A DNA stretch of 64,000 bases from positions 186,001-250,000 of the forward strand of contig CAVTFR010000017.1 in the NCBI GenBank assembly GCA_963734025.1. Direction: 5' to 3'. Position 1 is the stretch's first letter. Each line of letters begins with the position of its first letter. The notes beneath the pieces are model-generated. The model saw only the letters and a program-made list of their open reading frames with translations, had not been told where the DNA came from and did not search any database. The position numbers and the translations under genes are program-made. Of the stretch, positions 7,643 through 16,365 are shown piece by piece. This stretch comes from JACVRW01 sp963734025. Its GTDB lineage: Bacteria; Actinomycetota; Thermoleophilia; Solirubrobacterales; Thermoleophilaceae.

Positions 7643-8260
7643 ATGCCGCTCGTGGAGATCGTCCTCGTACGCCACGGCGAGACCGAGTGGAGCCGCGACC
7701 TGCGGCACACGGGCCGTACGGACCTGCCGCTCACCGAGAAAGGCCGCGAAGAGGCCAGGATGCTGCGCGAGCCGCTTGCGGCATGGAGCTTCGCGCGCGT
7801 GTACACGAGCCCGCTGTCGCGGGCTTTCGAGACCTGCCGGCTGGCCGGCTTCGCCGACGGGGCGCATACGACGGACGCGCTGCTCGAGTGGGACTACGGC
7901 GAGTACGAGGGGATTACGACCAACGAGATCCGTGAGAGCCGGCCCGACTGGTACCTGTGGCGCGACGGCTGCCCGGGCGGTGAGACCGCCGATGACGTCG
8001 GCGCGCGGCTCGATCCGCTCGTCGCCGACCTGAAGGCGGGGGAGGGCGACGCGGTGCTCTTCGCCCACGGCCACACCCTCCGCGTGCTGACCGCACGCTG
8101 GCTCGGGCTGCCGCCGCAGAACGGCGCGCTCTTCGCGCTCTCGACGGCCACGCTCTCGGTGCTCGGCTTCGAGCGCGAGACGGCGGTGATCAGGCGTTGG
8201 AATGCGCCCGCGACTGGTCCCGGCGCCGCGCCCAGCGGGAGCCCGGCCGCGCTTTCATGA
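7643..8260 (+). CDS. Histidine phosphatase family protein (phosphoglycerate-mutase-like)
   Basis: A 205-residue branch-1 histidine phosphatase. The catalytic LVRHGETEWS lies at residues 8-17, the second arginine region HTGRTDLPLT follows, the acid-loop GEYEGITTNEI is central, and the second catalytic His is in VLFAHGHTLRVL (about residue 143). Such enzymes remove phosphate from small molecules or act as acid phosphatases; true mutase activity is less likely. The ATG at 7643 puts the RHG motif at the expected place; no clear ribosome-binding site is seen, so a leaderless message is possible. The 3' 71 bases overlap the convergent membrane-protein gene. Confidence 0.85.
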   Translation: MPLVEIVLVRHGETEWSRDLRHTGRTDLPLTEKGREEARMLREPLAAWSFARVYTSPLSRAFETCRLAGFADGAHTTDALLEWDYGEYEGITTNEIRESRPDWYLWRDGCPGGETADDVGARLDPLVADLKAGEGDAVLFAHGHTLRVLTARWLGLPPQNGALFALSTATLSVLGFERETAVIRRWNAPATGPGAAPSGSPAALS

Positions 8261-8897
8261 CAGCTCCGGCGAGCGCAACGATCGGCACGAAGAGCCCGAC
8301 GATGCCGAACATGTTCTTGCCCTTGTAGAAGCACACGGCCGCCGCCGCCCAGCCGATCAGCTGGAAGGACACGAGCCACGGGAGGCTCTCGGTACCGGTG
8401 AAACGCCTGCCGCCGATCCCGACCGCGAGCAGGAACGCCTCGCGCACGTCGATCCAGAACTGCAGGCCGAGGAGGGCGATCACGAGCATCAGGGTCGCGA
8501 CGATGACCGCGTCGATCGACTGGCGGCCCTTCTCCGTCCAGTAGACGTCACTCAGGTTGAGCCAGAGCGCGAACTCGTCGAGAGTGAGCCCCATGCCGAT
8601 GCCGAACGCGATGCCGGTGAGCTCGAGCCACGGGCTGCCGATATCGGTCGCGAGCCCGAGATAGCCCATCGTCATCAGCAGCAGGATCCCCCAGACCATG
8701 TGGTGGATGTGGGTCCCGCTCTTCGTCTCCACGTTGCCGGGCCACCAGCTGACCTGGGCGCGGATCATGTGGGCGCTCGTCCGGATGAACCCGAACGAGG
8801 CGAGAAACGCCAGCAGGATGAGGAAGTGCATCTCCTTCCCCGCTGCCTCGATGTGCCTCTCGTAGGCGAGCGAGAGGTCGTGCCAGAGCGCGTCCAC
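8190..8897 (-). CDS. Integral membrane protein with THIHHMVWG motif
   Basis: A 235-residue membrane protein with about five to six transmembrane helices, for example LLAFLASFGFIRTSAHMI, MVWGILLLMTMGYLGLA, VIVATLMLVIALLGLQF and GIVGLFVPIVALAGAVM. A conserved-looking histidine group (SGTHIHHMVWGI) precedes the second helix and DEFALWLNLSDVYW follows the third. No function can be assigned. The C-terminal Arg-rich tail overlaps the end of the histidine phosphatase gene on the other strand. Its start lies 25 bases from the divergent cydA start, so the promoters must overlap. Confidence 0.7.
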   Translation of the reverse strand: MDALWHDLSLAYERHIEAAGKEMHFLILLAFLASFGFIRTSAHMIRAQVSWWPGNVETKSGTHIHHMVWGILLLMTMGYLGLATDIGSPWLELTGIAFGIGMGLTLDEFALWLNLSDVYWTEKGRQSIDAVIVATLMLVIALLGLQFWIDVREAFLLAVGIGGRRFTGTESLPWLVSFQLIGWAAAAVCFYKGKNMFGIVGLFVPIVALAGAVMKARPGSRWARRRDQSRAHSNA

Positions 8898-8922
8898 TTA
8901 TCGGGGATGGTATGAAGCGGGC

Positions 8923-10257
8923 ATGATCGACGGCATCCTCGGCGGGCCGGTCGATCAGCAGTATCTCCTCGAGGCCCGTCAGATGCAGGCGCTGTCGCTG
9001 GCCGTGCACATCCCGCTGGTGTGCTTCGGGATCGCCTTTCCGGCCATGGTCCTGTTCCTCGAGGCCATGTGGCTGCGCACGGGCGACCCGCTCTACAAGG
9101 CGCTCGCCAAGCGCTGGTCGCACGCCATGGCGATCCTGTTCGCGATCGGCGTCGTCACCGGCACGATCCTCTCGTTCGAGCTCGGACTGCTGTGGCCGGA
9201 GTTCATGGCGACCTTCGGCGACGTGTTCGGTCTCGGCTTCGCCCTGGAGGGCTTCTCGTTCTTCACCGAGGCGATCTTCATCGCCATCTACATCTACGGC
9301 TGGGACCGACTGCCGCCCAGGGTGCATTTCCTCGCGGGCTTCCCGATCCTGATCGCCGGCATCACGGGCGCGTTCTTCGTCATCACGGTCAACGGCTGGA
9401 TGAACGATCCGACCGGCTTCCGGATCGAGAACGGCGAGGTCGTGGACGTCAAGCCGCTCGAGGCGCTCTTCAACCCCAACATGTGGCACGAGTTCGTCCA
9501 CATGTACCTGGCGGGGATCATCGTGGCCGGCTTCCTGGTGGCAGCCGTGTACGCCGCCGGTTGGCTGCGCGGGAACCGCGAGCGCCGCCACCGGGTCGCG
9601 CTGATCGTGGCGCTGTCATTCGCGTCGCTGGCGGCTCCGGTGCAGCTGCTCGTCGGCGACTTCGCTGCGCGCACGGTTGCCGAGCACCAGCCGCTCAAGC
9701 TCGCGATCCTCGAGGGCCTTCCCGAGACCGAGAGCGGCGCGCCGCTTCACATCTTCGGGATCTACGAGGACGGCGAGGTCAAGGCCGGGATCAAGTTCCC
9801 GAAGCTGCTCTCACTGCTCGCCTACCACGACCCGAACGCGACCGTCGAGGGGATGGACGCGGCTCCGCCGAACGGCTTGCCCACCAACACGGGCATCAAC
9901 ATCGTGAGGCTCTCGTTCCAGGCGATGGTCTTCATCGGGAGCGGCCTTGCCGCGCTCGCCGTCTGGTTCCTCTGGTTCGCGTGGAGGCGCGGCCGCCTGC
10001 CGCGCACGCGCTGGTTCATGCGCGCTGTGGTGGTGGCCGGGCCGCTCGCGGTGGTGGCGCTCATCTGCGGCTGGGTCACCACCGAGGTGGGGCGCCAGCC
10101 CTGGATCGTCTACGAGGTCATGCGCACCGAGCAGGCGGTGACCGGTGCGGATGGGATCCCGGTCGGCTACGGCACGCTCGTGATCGTCTACCTGGGCCTG
10201 GCGGTGATCGCCGGCGTGATGCTGCGGCGGCTGGCGCGCCGGCCGATGGAGGTCTGA
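8923..10257 (+). CDS. cydA: Cytochrome bd ubiquinol oxidase subunit I
   Basis: A 444-residue heme-bearing subunit of the bd-type quinol oxidase in the cytoplasmic membrane, reducing O2 to water. It has the typical multi-helix plan, the N-terminal EARQMQALSLAVHI with the heme b595 His, the GFSFFTEAIFIAIYIYGWDRL segment split over a helix, a short Q-loop, and GWVTTEVGRQPWIVYEVMRT near the end. The length of about 445 residues matches the short-Q-loop class. It ends five bases before cydB, whose reading frame is broken. Intact cydA beside broken cydB is notable, because both subunits are needed. Confidence 0.93.
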   Translation: MIDGILGGPVDQQYLLEARQMQALSLAVHIPLVCFGIAFPAMVLFLEAMWLRTGDPLYKALAKRWSHAMAILFAIGVVTGTILSFELGLLWPEFMATFGDVFGLGFALEGFSFFTEAIFIAIYIYGWDRLPPRVHFLAGFPILIAGITGAFFVITVNGWMNDPTGFRIENGEVVDVKPLEALFNPNMWHEFVHMYLAGIIVAGFLVAAVYAAGWLRGNRERRHRVALIVALSFASLAAPVQLLVGDFAARTVAEHQPLKLAILEGLPETESGAPLHIFGIYEDGEVKAGIKFPKLLSLLAYHDPNATVEGMDAAPPNGLPTNTGINIVRLSFQAMVFIGSGLAALAVWFLWFAWRRGRLPRTRWFMRAVVVAGPLAVVALICGWVTTEVGRQPWIVYEVMRTEQAVTGADGIPVGYGTLVIVYLGLAVIAGVMLRRLARRPMEV

Positions 10258-10261
10258 GCCG

Positions 10262-11269
10262 ATGCTGCCCGAGCTGGCCGCCATCCTCGTCGCGATCGGA
10301 CTCACGGCCTACGTGGTGCTCGGCGGGGCCGACTTCGGCACCGGTATCTGGGACCTGACGGCCGGCGAGCGACATGGCGCTGCGCGAGCGCATCAAGCGC
10401 TCGATGACGCCGGTCTGGGAGGCCAACCACGTCTGGCTCATCTTCATCCTCGTGGTCCTCTGGACGGCGTTCCCGCCCGCGTTCGGCTCGATCACCTCGA
10501 CGCTGGCCGTGCCCTTGTTCATCGCCGCCGTCGGGATCATCCTGCGCGGCGCCGCTTTCGCCCTGCGCGGCGAGGCGGCGACCATGCTGGAGCAGCGCTC
10601 GCTCGGCGCGGTGTTCGCGCTGTCGTCGCTGCTGGTGCCGTTCTTCCTCGGAGCGGCGGTGGGTGGGGTCGCCGGGGAGCGCGTGCCCGAGGGCAATACA
10701 GTCCGGCGACGAGATCACGAGCTGGCTGAACGGGTTGTCGCTGCTCGTCGGCGCGCTCGGCGTCGCGACGGGGGCGCACATCGCCGCGGTCTTCCTCGGC
10801 GCGGACTCCCACCGCACGGGCGAGGAGGACCTCGTCGACAAGTTCAGGACACGCGCGCTCATCTCGGGGGTGGTCGCCGGGGCCTTGGCGCTCGCCGGCC
10901 TGCCCGTCGTGCACAGTGAGGTGCCGGAGCTGTGGGACGGGCTCACCTCCAGCCTCGGACTCGTGTTCGTGCTCGTCTCCGCGCTGGCGGGTCTGGCCAC
11001 GCTCTGGCTCGAGTGGACGGAGCGCTTCGAGGCCGCGCGCTGGGTCGTGTCGGTCGCGGTCGGCGCGATCGTCGCGGCCTGGGTCGCCGCGCAGTCGCCC
11101 TACATCCTGCCGCCCGACCTGACCGTCGACGAGGCGGCCGGGAGCGACGCCACGCTGACGGTACTGCTGGTGTGTCGTCGCCATCGGCCTATTCATCCTC
11201 GTCCCGTCGCTCACCTGGCTGTTCAGGCTCACGCTGCGCGGGGAGCTCGACAAGGGGTCGAACTCGTGA
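10262..11269 (+). pseudogene. cydB: Cytochrome bd ubiquinol oxidase subunit II, broken by three +1 frameshifts
   Basis: The protein sequence is recognisable across the whole length but in three frames in turn. Frame one gives LAAILVAIGLTAYVVLGGAD to GTGIWDLTAG. Frame two gives RIKRSMTPVWEANHVWLIF to FFLGAAVGGVAGERVPEGN. Frame three gives GDEITSWLNGLSLLVGALG to SPYILPPDLTVDEA. The ending VVAIGLFILVPSLTWLFRL to a TGA at 11267-11269 is back in the first frame. Switch points are near 10366-10373, 10693-10702 and 11170-11174; each needs one base removed. The flanking residues are well conserved, so either the sequence carries insertions or the gene was inactivated very recently. Confidence 0.85.
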
Positions 11270-11437
11270 TCCGCACGCTGGTGCTGTTCGTGGTCGGCGC
11301 GCCGGTGCTGTTGATCTTCGACTCGACGGTCACCATCACGGCCGGCATCCTGATCCTGTTCGCCTGCGATCGTGTTCGGGGTCTTCGCGACGGCGACCCC
11401 GGAGTTCATGAAGGGCGAGGGCGAGGACGCCGGCTAG
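11266..11437 (+). pseudogene. Small cyd-associated membrane protein gene with a +1 frameshift
   Basis: It starts with GTG overlapping the cydB stop (GTGA). The first frame reads VIRTLVLFVVGAPVLLIFDS then TVTITAGILILFA. Removing one base near 11362-11366 continues it as AIVFGVFATATPEFMKGEGE to a TAG at 11435-11437. The product would be a protein of about 56 residues with two membrane helices, plausibly a small accessory subunit like CydX in position but without clear sequence similarity to it. The stop overlaps that of the convergent nucleotidase gene. Confidence 0.5.
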
Positions 11438-12906
11438 CGCTCGTCGCGCCCGAGCCAGGCCACCAGCGCCTCGAGGTCGGTCCCGACCCGCTCGGCGCCC
11501 CAGCCTCGGCCGAAGGCGCCAAATCGCCGGCCGACGGTGAGCACCGCGTTGGCGGCCACCGTGTAGGTGCCGTCCGGGCGCACGGCGTCGAGCCCGCTCT
11601 CGTAGAGGTCGACGGCGCCGCGCGCTTGCCAGACGGCGAGCACGTCGCTGCCGCGCATCGTCATCCGCACGACCGGGTGCTCGTAGACGTGCACCAGGAA
11701 CGCTTCGGCGTAGGTGACCTCGCCGGCGTCCATGCCCGGCTGGCGCGTGTTGCCGCCGTTGACGAAGGCCACGTCCGCTCCCGCGTATGCGCGCTGGGCG
11801 TCCGCGACCAGCTCGCCCAGCGCGTCGGAGTCGAGCGCCTCGTCGAGCTCGCCCACCACCCGCTCGCCGAGCGGCGCGACGCGCGAGGCATAGCCCGCGA
11901 CAAAGCTAGCCAGCTCCGGGTCGGGCGCCGTCCCGGCGTGCGTCGTCGTGGCGAGGTCGGCGGACTTGGCGACCACGTCGCCGGTGACCCTGTCGACGCT
12001 GATCCTCACGCGGTCGTAGCCCGTGCCGTAGGCGAACGACTCGACCACCAGCTTGCCGTCGACGGTGAAGTTCAGCTGCGAGTGGGTGTGCCCCGCGACG
12101 ACGACGTCGACGGCGTCGTCCATCTGCGCGGCCTCGTCCGCGATCTCGCCCGCGGCGGAAGGCGATCCCTCCGGCGCGGGCCGGCCCGCGCCCTCGGGCA
12201 CTGCGCCCTTCTGGAAGGCGCCGGAGTGGGCGAGCACCACGATCGCCTCGACACCGAGCGATCGCAGCTCGGGCACCCAGCGGTTGACCGTCTCCGAGAT
12301 GTCGAGGAAGCGATAGTCGCGCTTGAACTCCGGCAGCAGCCAGGTCGGCGTGTCGTCGGTCGTGACGCCGATGAAGCCGACCTTGACGCCGCCGCGCTCG
12401 ATCACCTTGTAGGGCGGGAGGAAGGTGGCGCCCGTTCGCGGGTCGACGGTGTTCGCGGCGAGCCACTGGTAGCGAGAACCCTGCAGGACGCGCATGAGCT
12501 CGTCGCCGCCCTCGTCGAACTCATGGTTGCCGACTGCCCCTACGTCGAAGCCCATCATGTTGGTCGCCTCGATCGTCGGCTCGTCGTGGAAGTGGCTCGA
12601 GATCAGCGGCGAGGCGCCGATCATGTCGCCCGCATGGACCCTGATCGTCCGGTCCGGGTGCGAGCGAGCCGCTCGGTTCAGGTGGGCGCCGAGCCAGGCC
12701 GCGCCGCCGAGGCCGGGCTCGGGCGGCTCGAGGTGGCCGTGGAAGTCGTTGACGCCGAGGAGCTGCAGCTCGACGGGACCGTCCTCGGAGACCGGCGCGG
12801 GCTGGGGCTCGTCGGCACCCGCGTTGAAGCCAAGCAGGGCGACGAGCAGAGCTGCGACGAAGGCGGCCACCCCGGGGAGGAGGTGGCGGGGGTTCGGCCG
12901 TCCCAT
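11434..12906 (-). CDS. Secreted 5'-nucleotidase / metallophosphoesterase family protein
   Basis: A 490-residue exported enzyme of the UshA/5'-nucleotidase family. A hydrophobic signal segment (LLPGVAAFVAALLVALLGF) comes first. The metallophosphatase domain then shows LLGVNDFHGHLEP (metal-binding DxH), HAGDMIGASPL, GAVGNHEFDEGGDEL (GNHE), VVLAHSGA and VVAGHTHSQLN (GHTH). The C-terminal substrate domain includes VAFVNGGNTRQPGMDAGEVTYAEAF, split over two parts. It probably hydrolyses nucleotides outside the cytoplasm for phosphate or nucleoside scavenging. The ATG at 12906 is the natural start before the signal peptide. Confidence 0.9.
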   Translation of the reverse strand: MGRPNPRHLLPGVAAFVAALLVALLGFNAGADEPQPAPVSEDGPVELQLLGVNDFHGHLEPPEPGLGGAAWLGAHLNRAARSHPDRTIRVHAGDMIGASPLISSHFHDEPTIEATNMMGFDVGAVGNHEFDEGGDELMRVLQGSRYQWLAANTVDPRTGATFLPPYKVIERGGVKVGFIGVTTDDTPTWLLPEFKRDYRFLDISETVNRWVPELRSLGVEAIVVLAHSGAFQKGAVPEGAGRPAPEGSPSAAGEIADEAAQMDDAVDVVVAGHTHSQLNFTVDGKLVVESFAYGTGYDRVRISVDRVTGDVVAKSADLATTTHAGTAPDPELASFVAGYASRVAPLGERVVGELDEALDSDALGELVADAQRAYAGADVAFVNGGNTRQPGMDAGEVTYAEAFLVHVYEHPVVRMTMRGSDVLAVWQARGAVDLYESGLDAVRPDGTYTVAANAVLTVGRRFGAFGRGWGAERVGTDLEALVAWLGRDER

Positions 12907-12982
12907 CGAAGCGCCAAGTTATGCTTCCTTTGCAGGGGTTTTGTCACCGACTCATGTAGATGGCGTGAAGCGGCTGTGAAGC

Positions 12983-13738
12983 TCAGGGCAGCAGGAGCAT
13001 CTCGAAGGCGACCCAGGCAGGCCTGAAGCCGAGCCGCCTGTAGAGCTCCTTGGGACGGCCCTTGTCGTCGGCCACGATCAGCAGCTCGTCGACGCCGGCG
13101 GCCGCCTCGATCGCCGCACGCGTGACCGCGGTGCCGAGCCCGGCGCCGCGATGCTCGGGGTGGACGAAGACCTGTGCGATCTCTGCGGCGTCGCCCAGCC
13201 GCTCGAGCTGCGCGTAGGCAACCGGCCTTCCGGCGTCGTCGCGTACAGCGAGCACGCGCGTGTGGAGGCGCGGCGCGACGGAGCGCGCCTGTTCCAGGTA
13301 AGCGCTCGGATCGAGGTGCGGGAAATCCTCGCGGTGCCAGATGACCCGGAGCTCACGCACGTCGTCGTATGGCACCTCCTCCACGCCCACTTCGGGCGCG
13401 GGTGGCGGGGCGGCCGCGTGAAGCATCCACACGAGCCGCTCGGTCAGCCAGCCCTCCCGCTCGAACTCGGCCCGCAGCGACTCGCCGAGTCCCGCGTCCT
13501 CGAAGTCGATGCGCCTGTGCTCGAGCCCGGCGAGCGCCTCGTCCGCGAAGACGATCAGCTCGTGCGCGTCCATCCCGGGGTCCGATTCGACGCGCACCAC
13601 GTTGAGGTCGTAGTAGTGGGGGAGCTGCGTGGCGCGCACGACCGTGCCGTGCGCCCAGGGCTCGTGGACGTCGCACAGCGTCGCATGTAGGTCGTGGTGC
13701 AGTGCCAGCGCTCGCTGCTCGGGCGTCGGCGTCGTCAG
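12983..13738 (-). CDS. GNAT-family N-acetyltransferase, start codon unclear
   Basis: About 250 residues. The C-terminal half is a GNAT fold with VFVHPEHRGAGLGTAVTRAA (acetyl-CoA-binding R/Q-x-x-G-x-G/A) and the ending KELYRRLGFRPAWVAFEM. The N-terminal half (WAHGTVVRATQLPHYYDLN, then VVRVESDP) resembles a second, degenerate GNAT unit. It follows the MBL-rhodanese gene on the same strand. Recognisable protein sequence begins at once after that gene's stop, but the only ATG/GTG/TTG in frame is GTG 13639, which would remove about 33 conserved-looking residues. A CTG at 13738, overlapping the upstream TGA as CTGA, is the simplest full-length start. The acetyl acceptor is unknown. Confidence 0.7.
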   Translation of the reverse strand: MTTPTPEQRALALHHDLHATLCDVHEPWAHGTVVRATQLPHYYDLNVVRVESDPGMDAHELIVFADEALAGLEHRRIDFEDAGLGESLRAEFEREGWLTERLVWMLHAAAPPPAPEVGVEEVPYDDVRELRVIWHREDFPHLDPSAYLEQARSVAPRLHTRVLAVRDDAGRPVAYAQLERLGDAAEIAQVFVHPEHRGAGLGTAVTRAAIEAAAGVDELLIVADDKGRPKELYRRLGFRPAWVAFEMLLLP

Positions 13739-15108
13739 TCCCCTGTCTCGACCGGGTTGCCCAGCCGGCCCCAGAGCGGCACGCCGCCGTCGACCACATG
13801 GATCACCTCGCGCGCGCCGTGCGCTGACAGGAGACTCGCGGCGGTCGCGCTGCGCTGGCCCGAGGCGCAGATGGCGGCGACTGGCCGCTCCGGGTCGATC
13901 TCGTCCGGCAGCTCGTGCAGGTCGTGGTACGGCCTGTGGATGGCACCCGGCATGTGGCCCTCGCGCCACTCCGACAGCTCGCGGACGTCCAGCACCTGGA
14001 CATCGTCCGCCTGGGCCAGTTCCTCGACCGTCCAGCGGGTGACGTGCGCGACCTCGCGCCGCTCGGCCCGCCAGCTCGTCATGCCACCCGCGAGATAACC
14101 GGCCAGCCGGCGGACGCCGACCGCCGTGGCGAGCCGTCCGGCCACGCGGGCGTCCTCGTCGTCGCGCCCGACGAGCACGATCTCCTGCCCGGGGTCGGCC
14201 ACCCAGGAGAGCCTCGTCCCGAAGCCCTGGCGCAGCATCGTGATCGACACGGCGCTCGGGATGTGGGCCTCGTCGAACTGGATGTCCGTGCGCACGTCCA
14301 CGATCAGCGCGCCGGTGGCGCGGCGCTGCTCGACCTGGCGCGGGGTGAGCGGCATCAGCTCGACGCCGGCGGTCACGAGCGGCCCGCGGTTCAGGTCGAC
14401 GACGGCCGCGAAGTTGGGCGGCTGCGGGCCGAGGCTCGCGAGCGTGCGCTCGACGAACTCCCCCTCTTCGAGGCCGTCGAGCAGCGAGTTGTGGCGGCGC
14501 TCGTAGCCGATCGTCGACGAGACCTTCATGTCCATCCCGGGACCGCCGCAGAGCGAGCCGCCGAGGTGTCCCGGCCAGACCTCGGTCTCGGGCGCGAGCG
14601 GCAGCAGCCGCTCGTGGAGGCTGTGGAAGATCTCGCGCGCGCCCTCCTCGCGCTCGATCGCGAGGTCGGGACGGGCTACGTCGCCGACGAACAGGCTGTC
14701 GCCGGTCAGGACCGCCCAGGGCTCGTCGCCGCGTGCGCCGTCGATGAGCGCAAAGGCGGTGTGCTCGGGGCGGTGGCCGGGGGTGTGGATGGCCCGCACG
14801 GTGAGCTCGCCGAGCTCGAGCTCGAAACCGTCGTCGAACGGCTGGTGCTCGTACTGCGCCTGCGCGATCCGGTTGACGTGGATCGTCGCGCCCGTGGCGG
14901 CGGTCAGGCGGCCGTGACCCGAGACGTGGTCGGCATGGTTGTGGGTCTCGAGCACGTGGTCGATCTCGACGCCGAGATAGCGCGCCAGCTCCAGGTACTC
15001 GTCGATCTCGAAGCGGGGATCGACCACCGCGGCGATCCCGGCCGAGTAGTCGCCGACGAAGTAGGAGGCGCAGCCCAGGTCGTCGTGCGTGATCTGACGG
15101 AAGATCAC
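13735..15108 (-). CDS. MBL-fold hydrolase with two rhodanese domains (persulfide-dioxygenase-like)
   Basis: A 457-residue protein. The N-terminal metallo-beta-lactamase domain has THNHADHVSG (HxHxDH), HTPGHRPEH, TGDSLFVGDVARPD and WPGHLGGSLCGGPG, as in ETHE1/persulfide dioxygenase-type enzymes that oxidise glutathione or other persulfides. Two rhodanese modules follow. The first (LIVDVRTDIQFDEAHIPSAV) has VLVGRDDED where the catalytic Cys loop should be, so it is probably inactive. The second (QVLDVRELSEWREGHMPGAI) keeps Cys in AICASGQRS. Together they suggest sulfur-species detoxification or sulfur transfer. GTG start at 15108. Cotranscribed with the GNAT gene; a TGAATGAACA motif lies just upstream. 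Confidence 0.87.
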   Translation of the reverse strand: MIFRQITHDDLGCASYFVGDYSAGIAAVVDPRFEIDEYLELARYLGVEIDHVLETHNHADHVSGHGRLTAATGATIHVNRIAQAQYEHQPFDDGFELELGELTVRAIHTPGHRPEHTAFALIDGARGDEPWAVLTGDSLFVGDVARPDLAIEREEGAREIFHSLHERLLPLAPETEVWPGHLGGSLCGGPGMDMKVSSTIGYERRHNSLLDGLEEGEFVERTLASLGPQPPNFAAVVDLNRGPLVTAGVELMPLTPRQVEQRRATGALIVDVRTDIQFDEAHIPSAVSITMLRQGFGTRLSWVADPGQEIVLVGRDDEDARVAGRLATAVGVRRLAGYLAGGMTSWRAERREVAHVTRWTVEELAQADDVQVLDVRELSEWREGHMPGAIHRPYHDLHELPDEIDPERPVAAICASGQRSATAASLLSAHGAREVIHVVDGGVPLWGRLGNPVETGD

Positions 15109-15195
15109 GCACGCATCATCTCAGTGAATGAACACTCCCGGTTAGGGGTAGACACGTAGAGCCGAACCGGGGTAGCACCAGCGGGAGGAACCGAA

Positions 15196-15402
15196 ATGCT
15201 TCAGGGCACGGACGTGAGCGAGCGCGTGCGCGAGCAGGGGCTCGCGCAGCTGGAATGCGATGTCCCCGCGGGAATGTCGCTCGCCGAGTGGCGCGACGCC
15301 AGGCGGGTCAGACGAACACCTGGGCGAGGGTGGCTGAGCCTGCTACGAGCAGCACGGCGCCGATCGCCCGCAGCAGACCCCGCTCGCTCAAGCGCCCGGT
15401 GA
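15196..15402 (+). CDS. Small hypothetical protein with LAEWR motif
   Basis: A 68-residue frame with a strong ribosome-binding site (GGGAGG) eight bases before the ATG. The first 40 residues (QLECDVPAGMSLAEWRDARR) look like a real small soluble protein; short actinobacterial proteins with a similar I/VPAGxxLAEWR line exist, to my recollection. The last 25 residues are Arg/Ala-rich and overlap the 3' end of the convergent TauE gene by 95 bases. The product may be real with a shortened or altered tail. The function is unknown. Confidence 0.45.
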   Translation: MLQGTDVSERVREQGLAQLECDVPAGMSLAEWRDARRVRRTPGRGWLSLLRAARRRSPAADPARSSAR

Positions 15403-16066
15403 GGCGGGCGCCCAGCAGGGCGCCCGGCACGGATGCGGCGGCGCCGATCCCGAGCAGGTCCCAGTCGACGCCCTCGGGCGTGTGGCCGATCACGCCGGCG
15501 GCACCAACACACACGCCGACCGTCAGGTTCGTGCCGACCGCTCGAGCGGGCGTCTCGCCCACGTAGCGCAGCAGCGCGGGCATCCGCAGGGCTCCGAGGA
15601 TCAGCCCGACGAGCCCGCCGAGGACGCCGATGATGGCGCCGCTGATGACCGCGGCACGGATGTCGAGCCCGCGCTCCGCTCCCTCGGGCGGAGCGGACCT
15701 CAGCGCCCGCGGGCGCAGCAGGTCGACGCCGAAGTAGAGGAGCAGGGCGCCGATGATCGCGAGCAGGACGTCTCCCGGCAGCAGTCCCGAGAGGTAGCCG
15801 CCCGCGACCGCACCCGCAATGGAGGGCGGCGCCATCCAAGCGAACAGCCGCCAGTTGATCCGGCCGGCGCGCACGTGGACGGTCGCGGCGGTGAGCGCGG
15901 CGATACCGGAGATGCCGATGTTCGCGCCTGCGCCGGCCGCCGGTGAGGAGGCGAGCAGCAGCACGAGCGGCAGCCGGATGTTGCCGAGCACGAGCCCGAC
16001 GAGGCCGCCGGCGAGCGCGACGGCGAAGCACCAGGCGACGAAGGCGACGAGTTCGAGGGGGTCCAC
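15308..16066 (-). CDS. TauE/SafE family membrane permease (sulfite exporter-like)
   Basis: A 252-residue membrane protein with about eight helices in two similar halves, as in the TauE/SafE (DUF81) family. The half-repeat is visible: ALAGGLVGLVLGNIRLPLVL near the start and IIGVLGGLVGLILGALRMPA in the second half. Members move sulfite, sulfoacetate or other organosulfur anions out of the cell. Its nearness to the MBL-rhodanese gene (divergent, about 200 bases) fits a sulfur theme. The GTG at 16066 is the first good start before the first helix; longer in-frame readings cross another gene. Confidence 0.8.
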   Translation of the reverse strand: MDPLELVAFVAWCFAVALAGGLVGLVLGNIRLPLVLLLASSPAAGAGANIGISGIAALTAATVHVRAGRINWRLFAWMAPPSIAGAVAGGYLSGLLPGDVLLAIIGALLLYFGVDLLRPRALRSAPPEGAERGLDIRAAVISGAIIGVLGGLVGLILGALRMPALLRYVGETPARAVGTNLTVGVCVGAAGVIGHTPEGVDWDLLGIGAAASVPGALLGARLTGRLSERGLLRAIGAVLLVAGSATLAQVFV

Positions 16067-16087
16067 GGGGCCGCCATACTGCACGGC

Positions 16088-16258
16088 ATGTGCGCGCGAT
16101 GCATGGCGACCGCCGCCAGCGCGGCGGCGGGAGCGACCGGCATCCGCGCCTGGCTCGCCGCGCGCGGCTGCAAATGGGCGGCGCCGCGGCGGCTGCGCCT
16201 CGTGACCGGTGCGCTGCTGAGCGCGGCAGTTGTGGTGGCGGCCGTCCGGATCGGCTGA
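16088..16258 (+). CDS. Small membrane protein with N-terminal CxxC
   Basis: A 56-residue frame, divergent from the TauE gene by 21 bases. It begins MCARCMATAASAAAGATGIR, then AWLAARGCKWAAPRRLRLV, and ends in one membrane helix (TGALLSAAVVVAAVRIG). The CxxC near the N-terminus followed by a conserved-looking RAWL and a C-terminal helix matches a type of short actinobacterial protein I have seen, but I cannot name it. It could bind a metal or a redox partner. The shortness of the frame limits certainty. Confidence 0.5.
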   Translation: MCARCMATAASAAAGATGIRAWLAARGCKWAAPRRLRLVTGALLSAAVVVAAVRIG

Positions 16259-16365
16259 CCACGGGTACCGCCTCCGAGCTCGGAAAGGTCCCTGAAGTTG
16301 GTCAACCTGGAGTTGACAAAGCTCATGAACCCCACCGCGAGCGGCTCTGGGCTTGGACTGCGAGC

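Noticed and set aside
10262..11269. Programmed frameshifting in cydB
   Set aside because: Three shifts with no shared slippery motif or stem-loop, in a family never known to use recoding; error or mutation is simpler.
12983..15112. A single 700-residue gene covering the GNAT and MBL-rhodanese region
   Set aside because: Only its last 250 residues are protein-like; the rest is the Arg-rich out-of-frame reading of the MBL-rhodanese gene.
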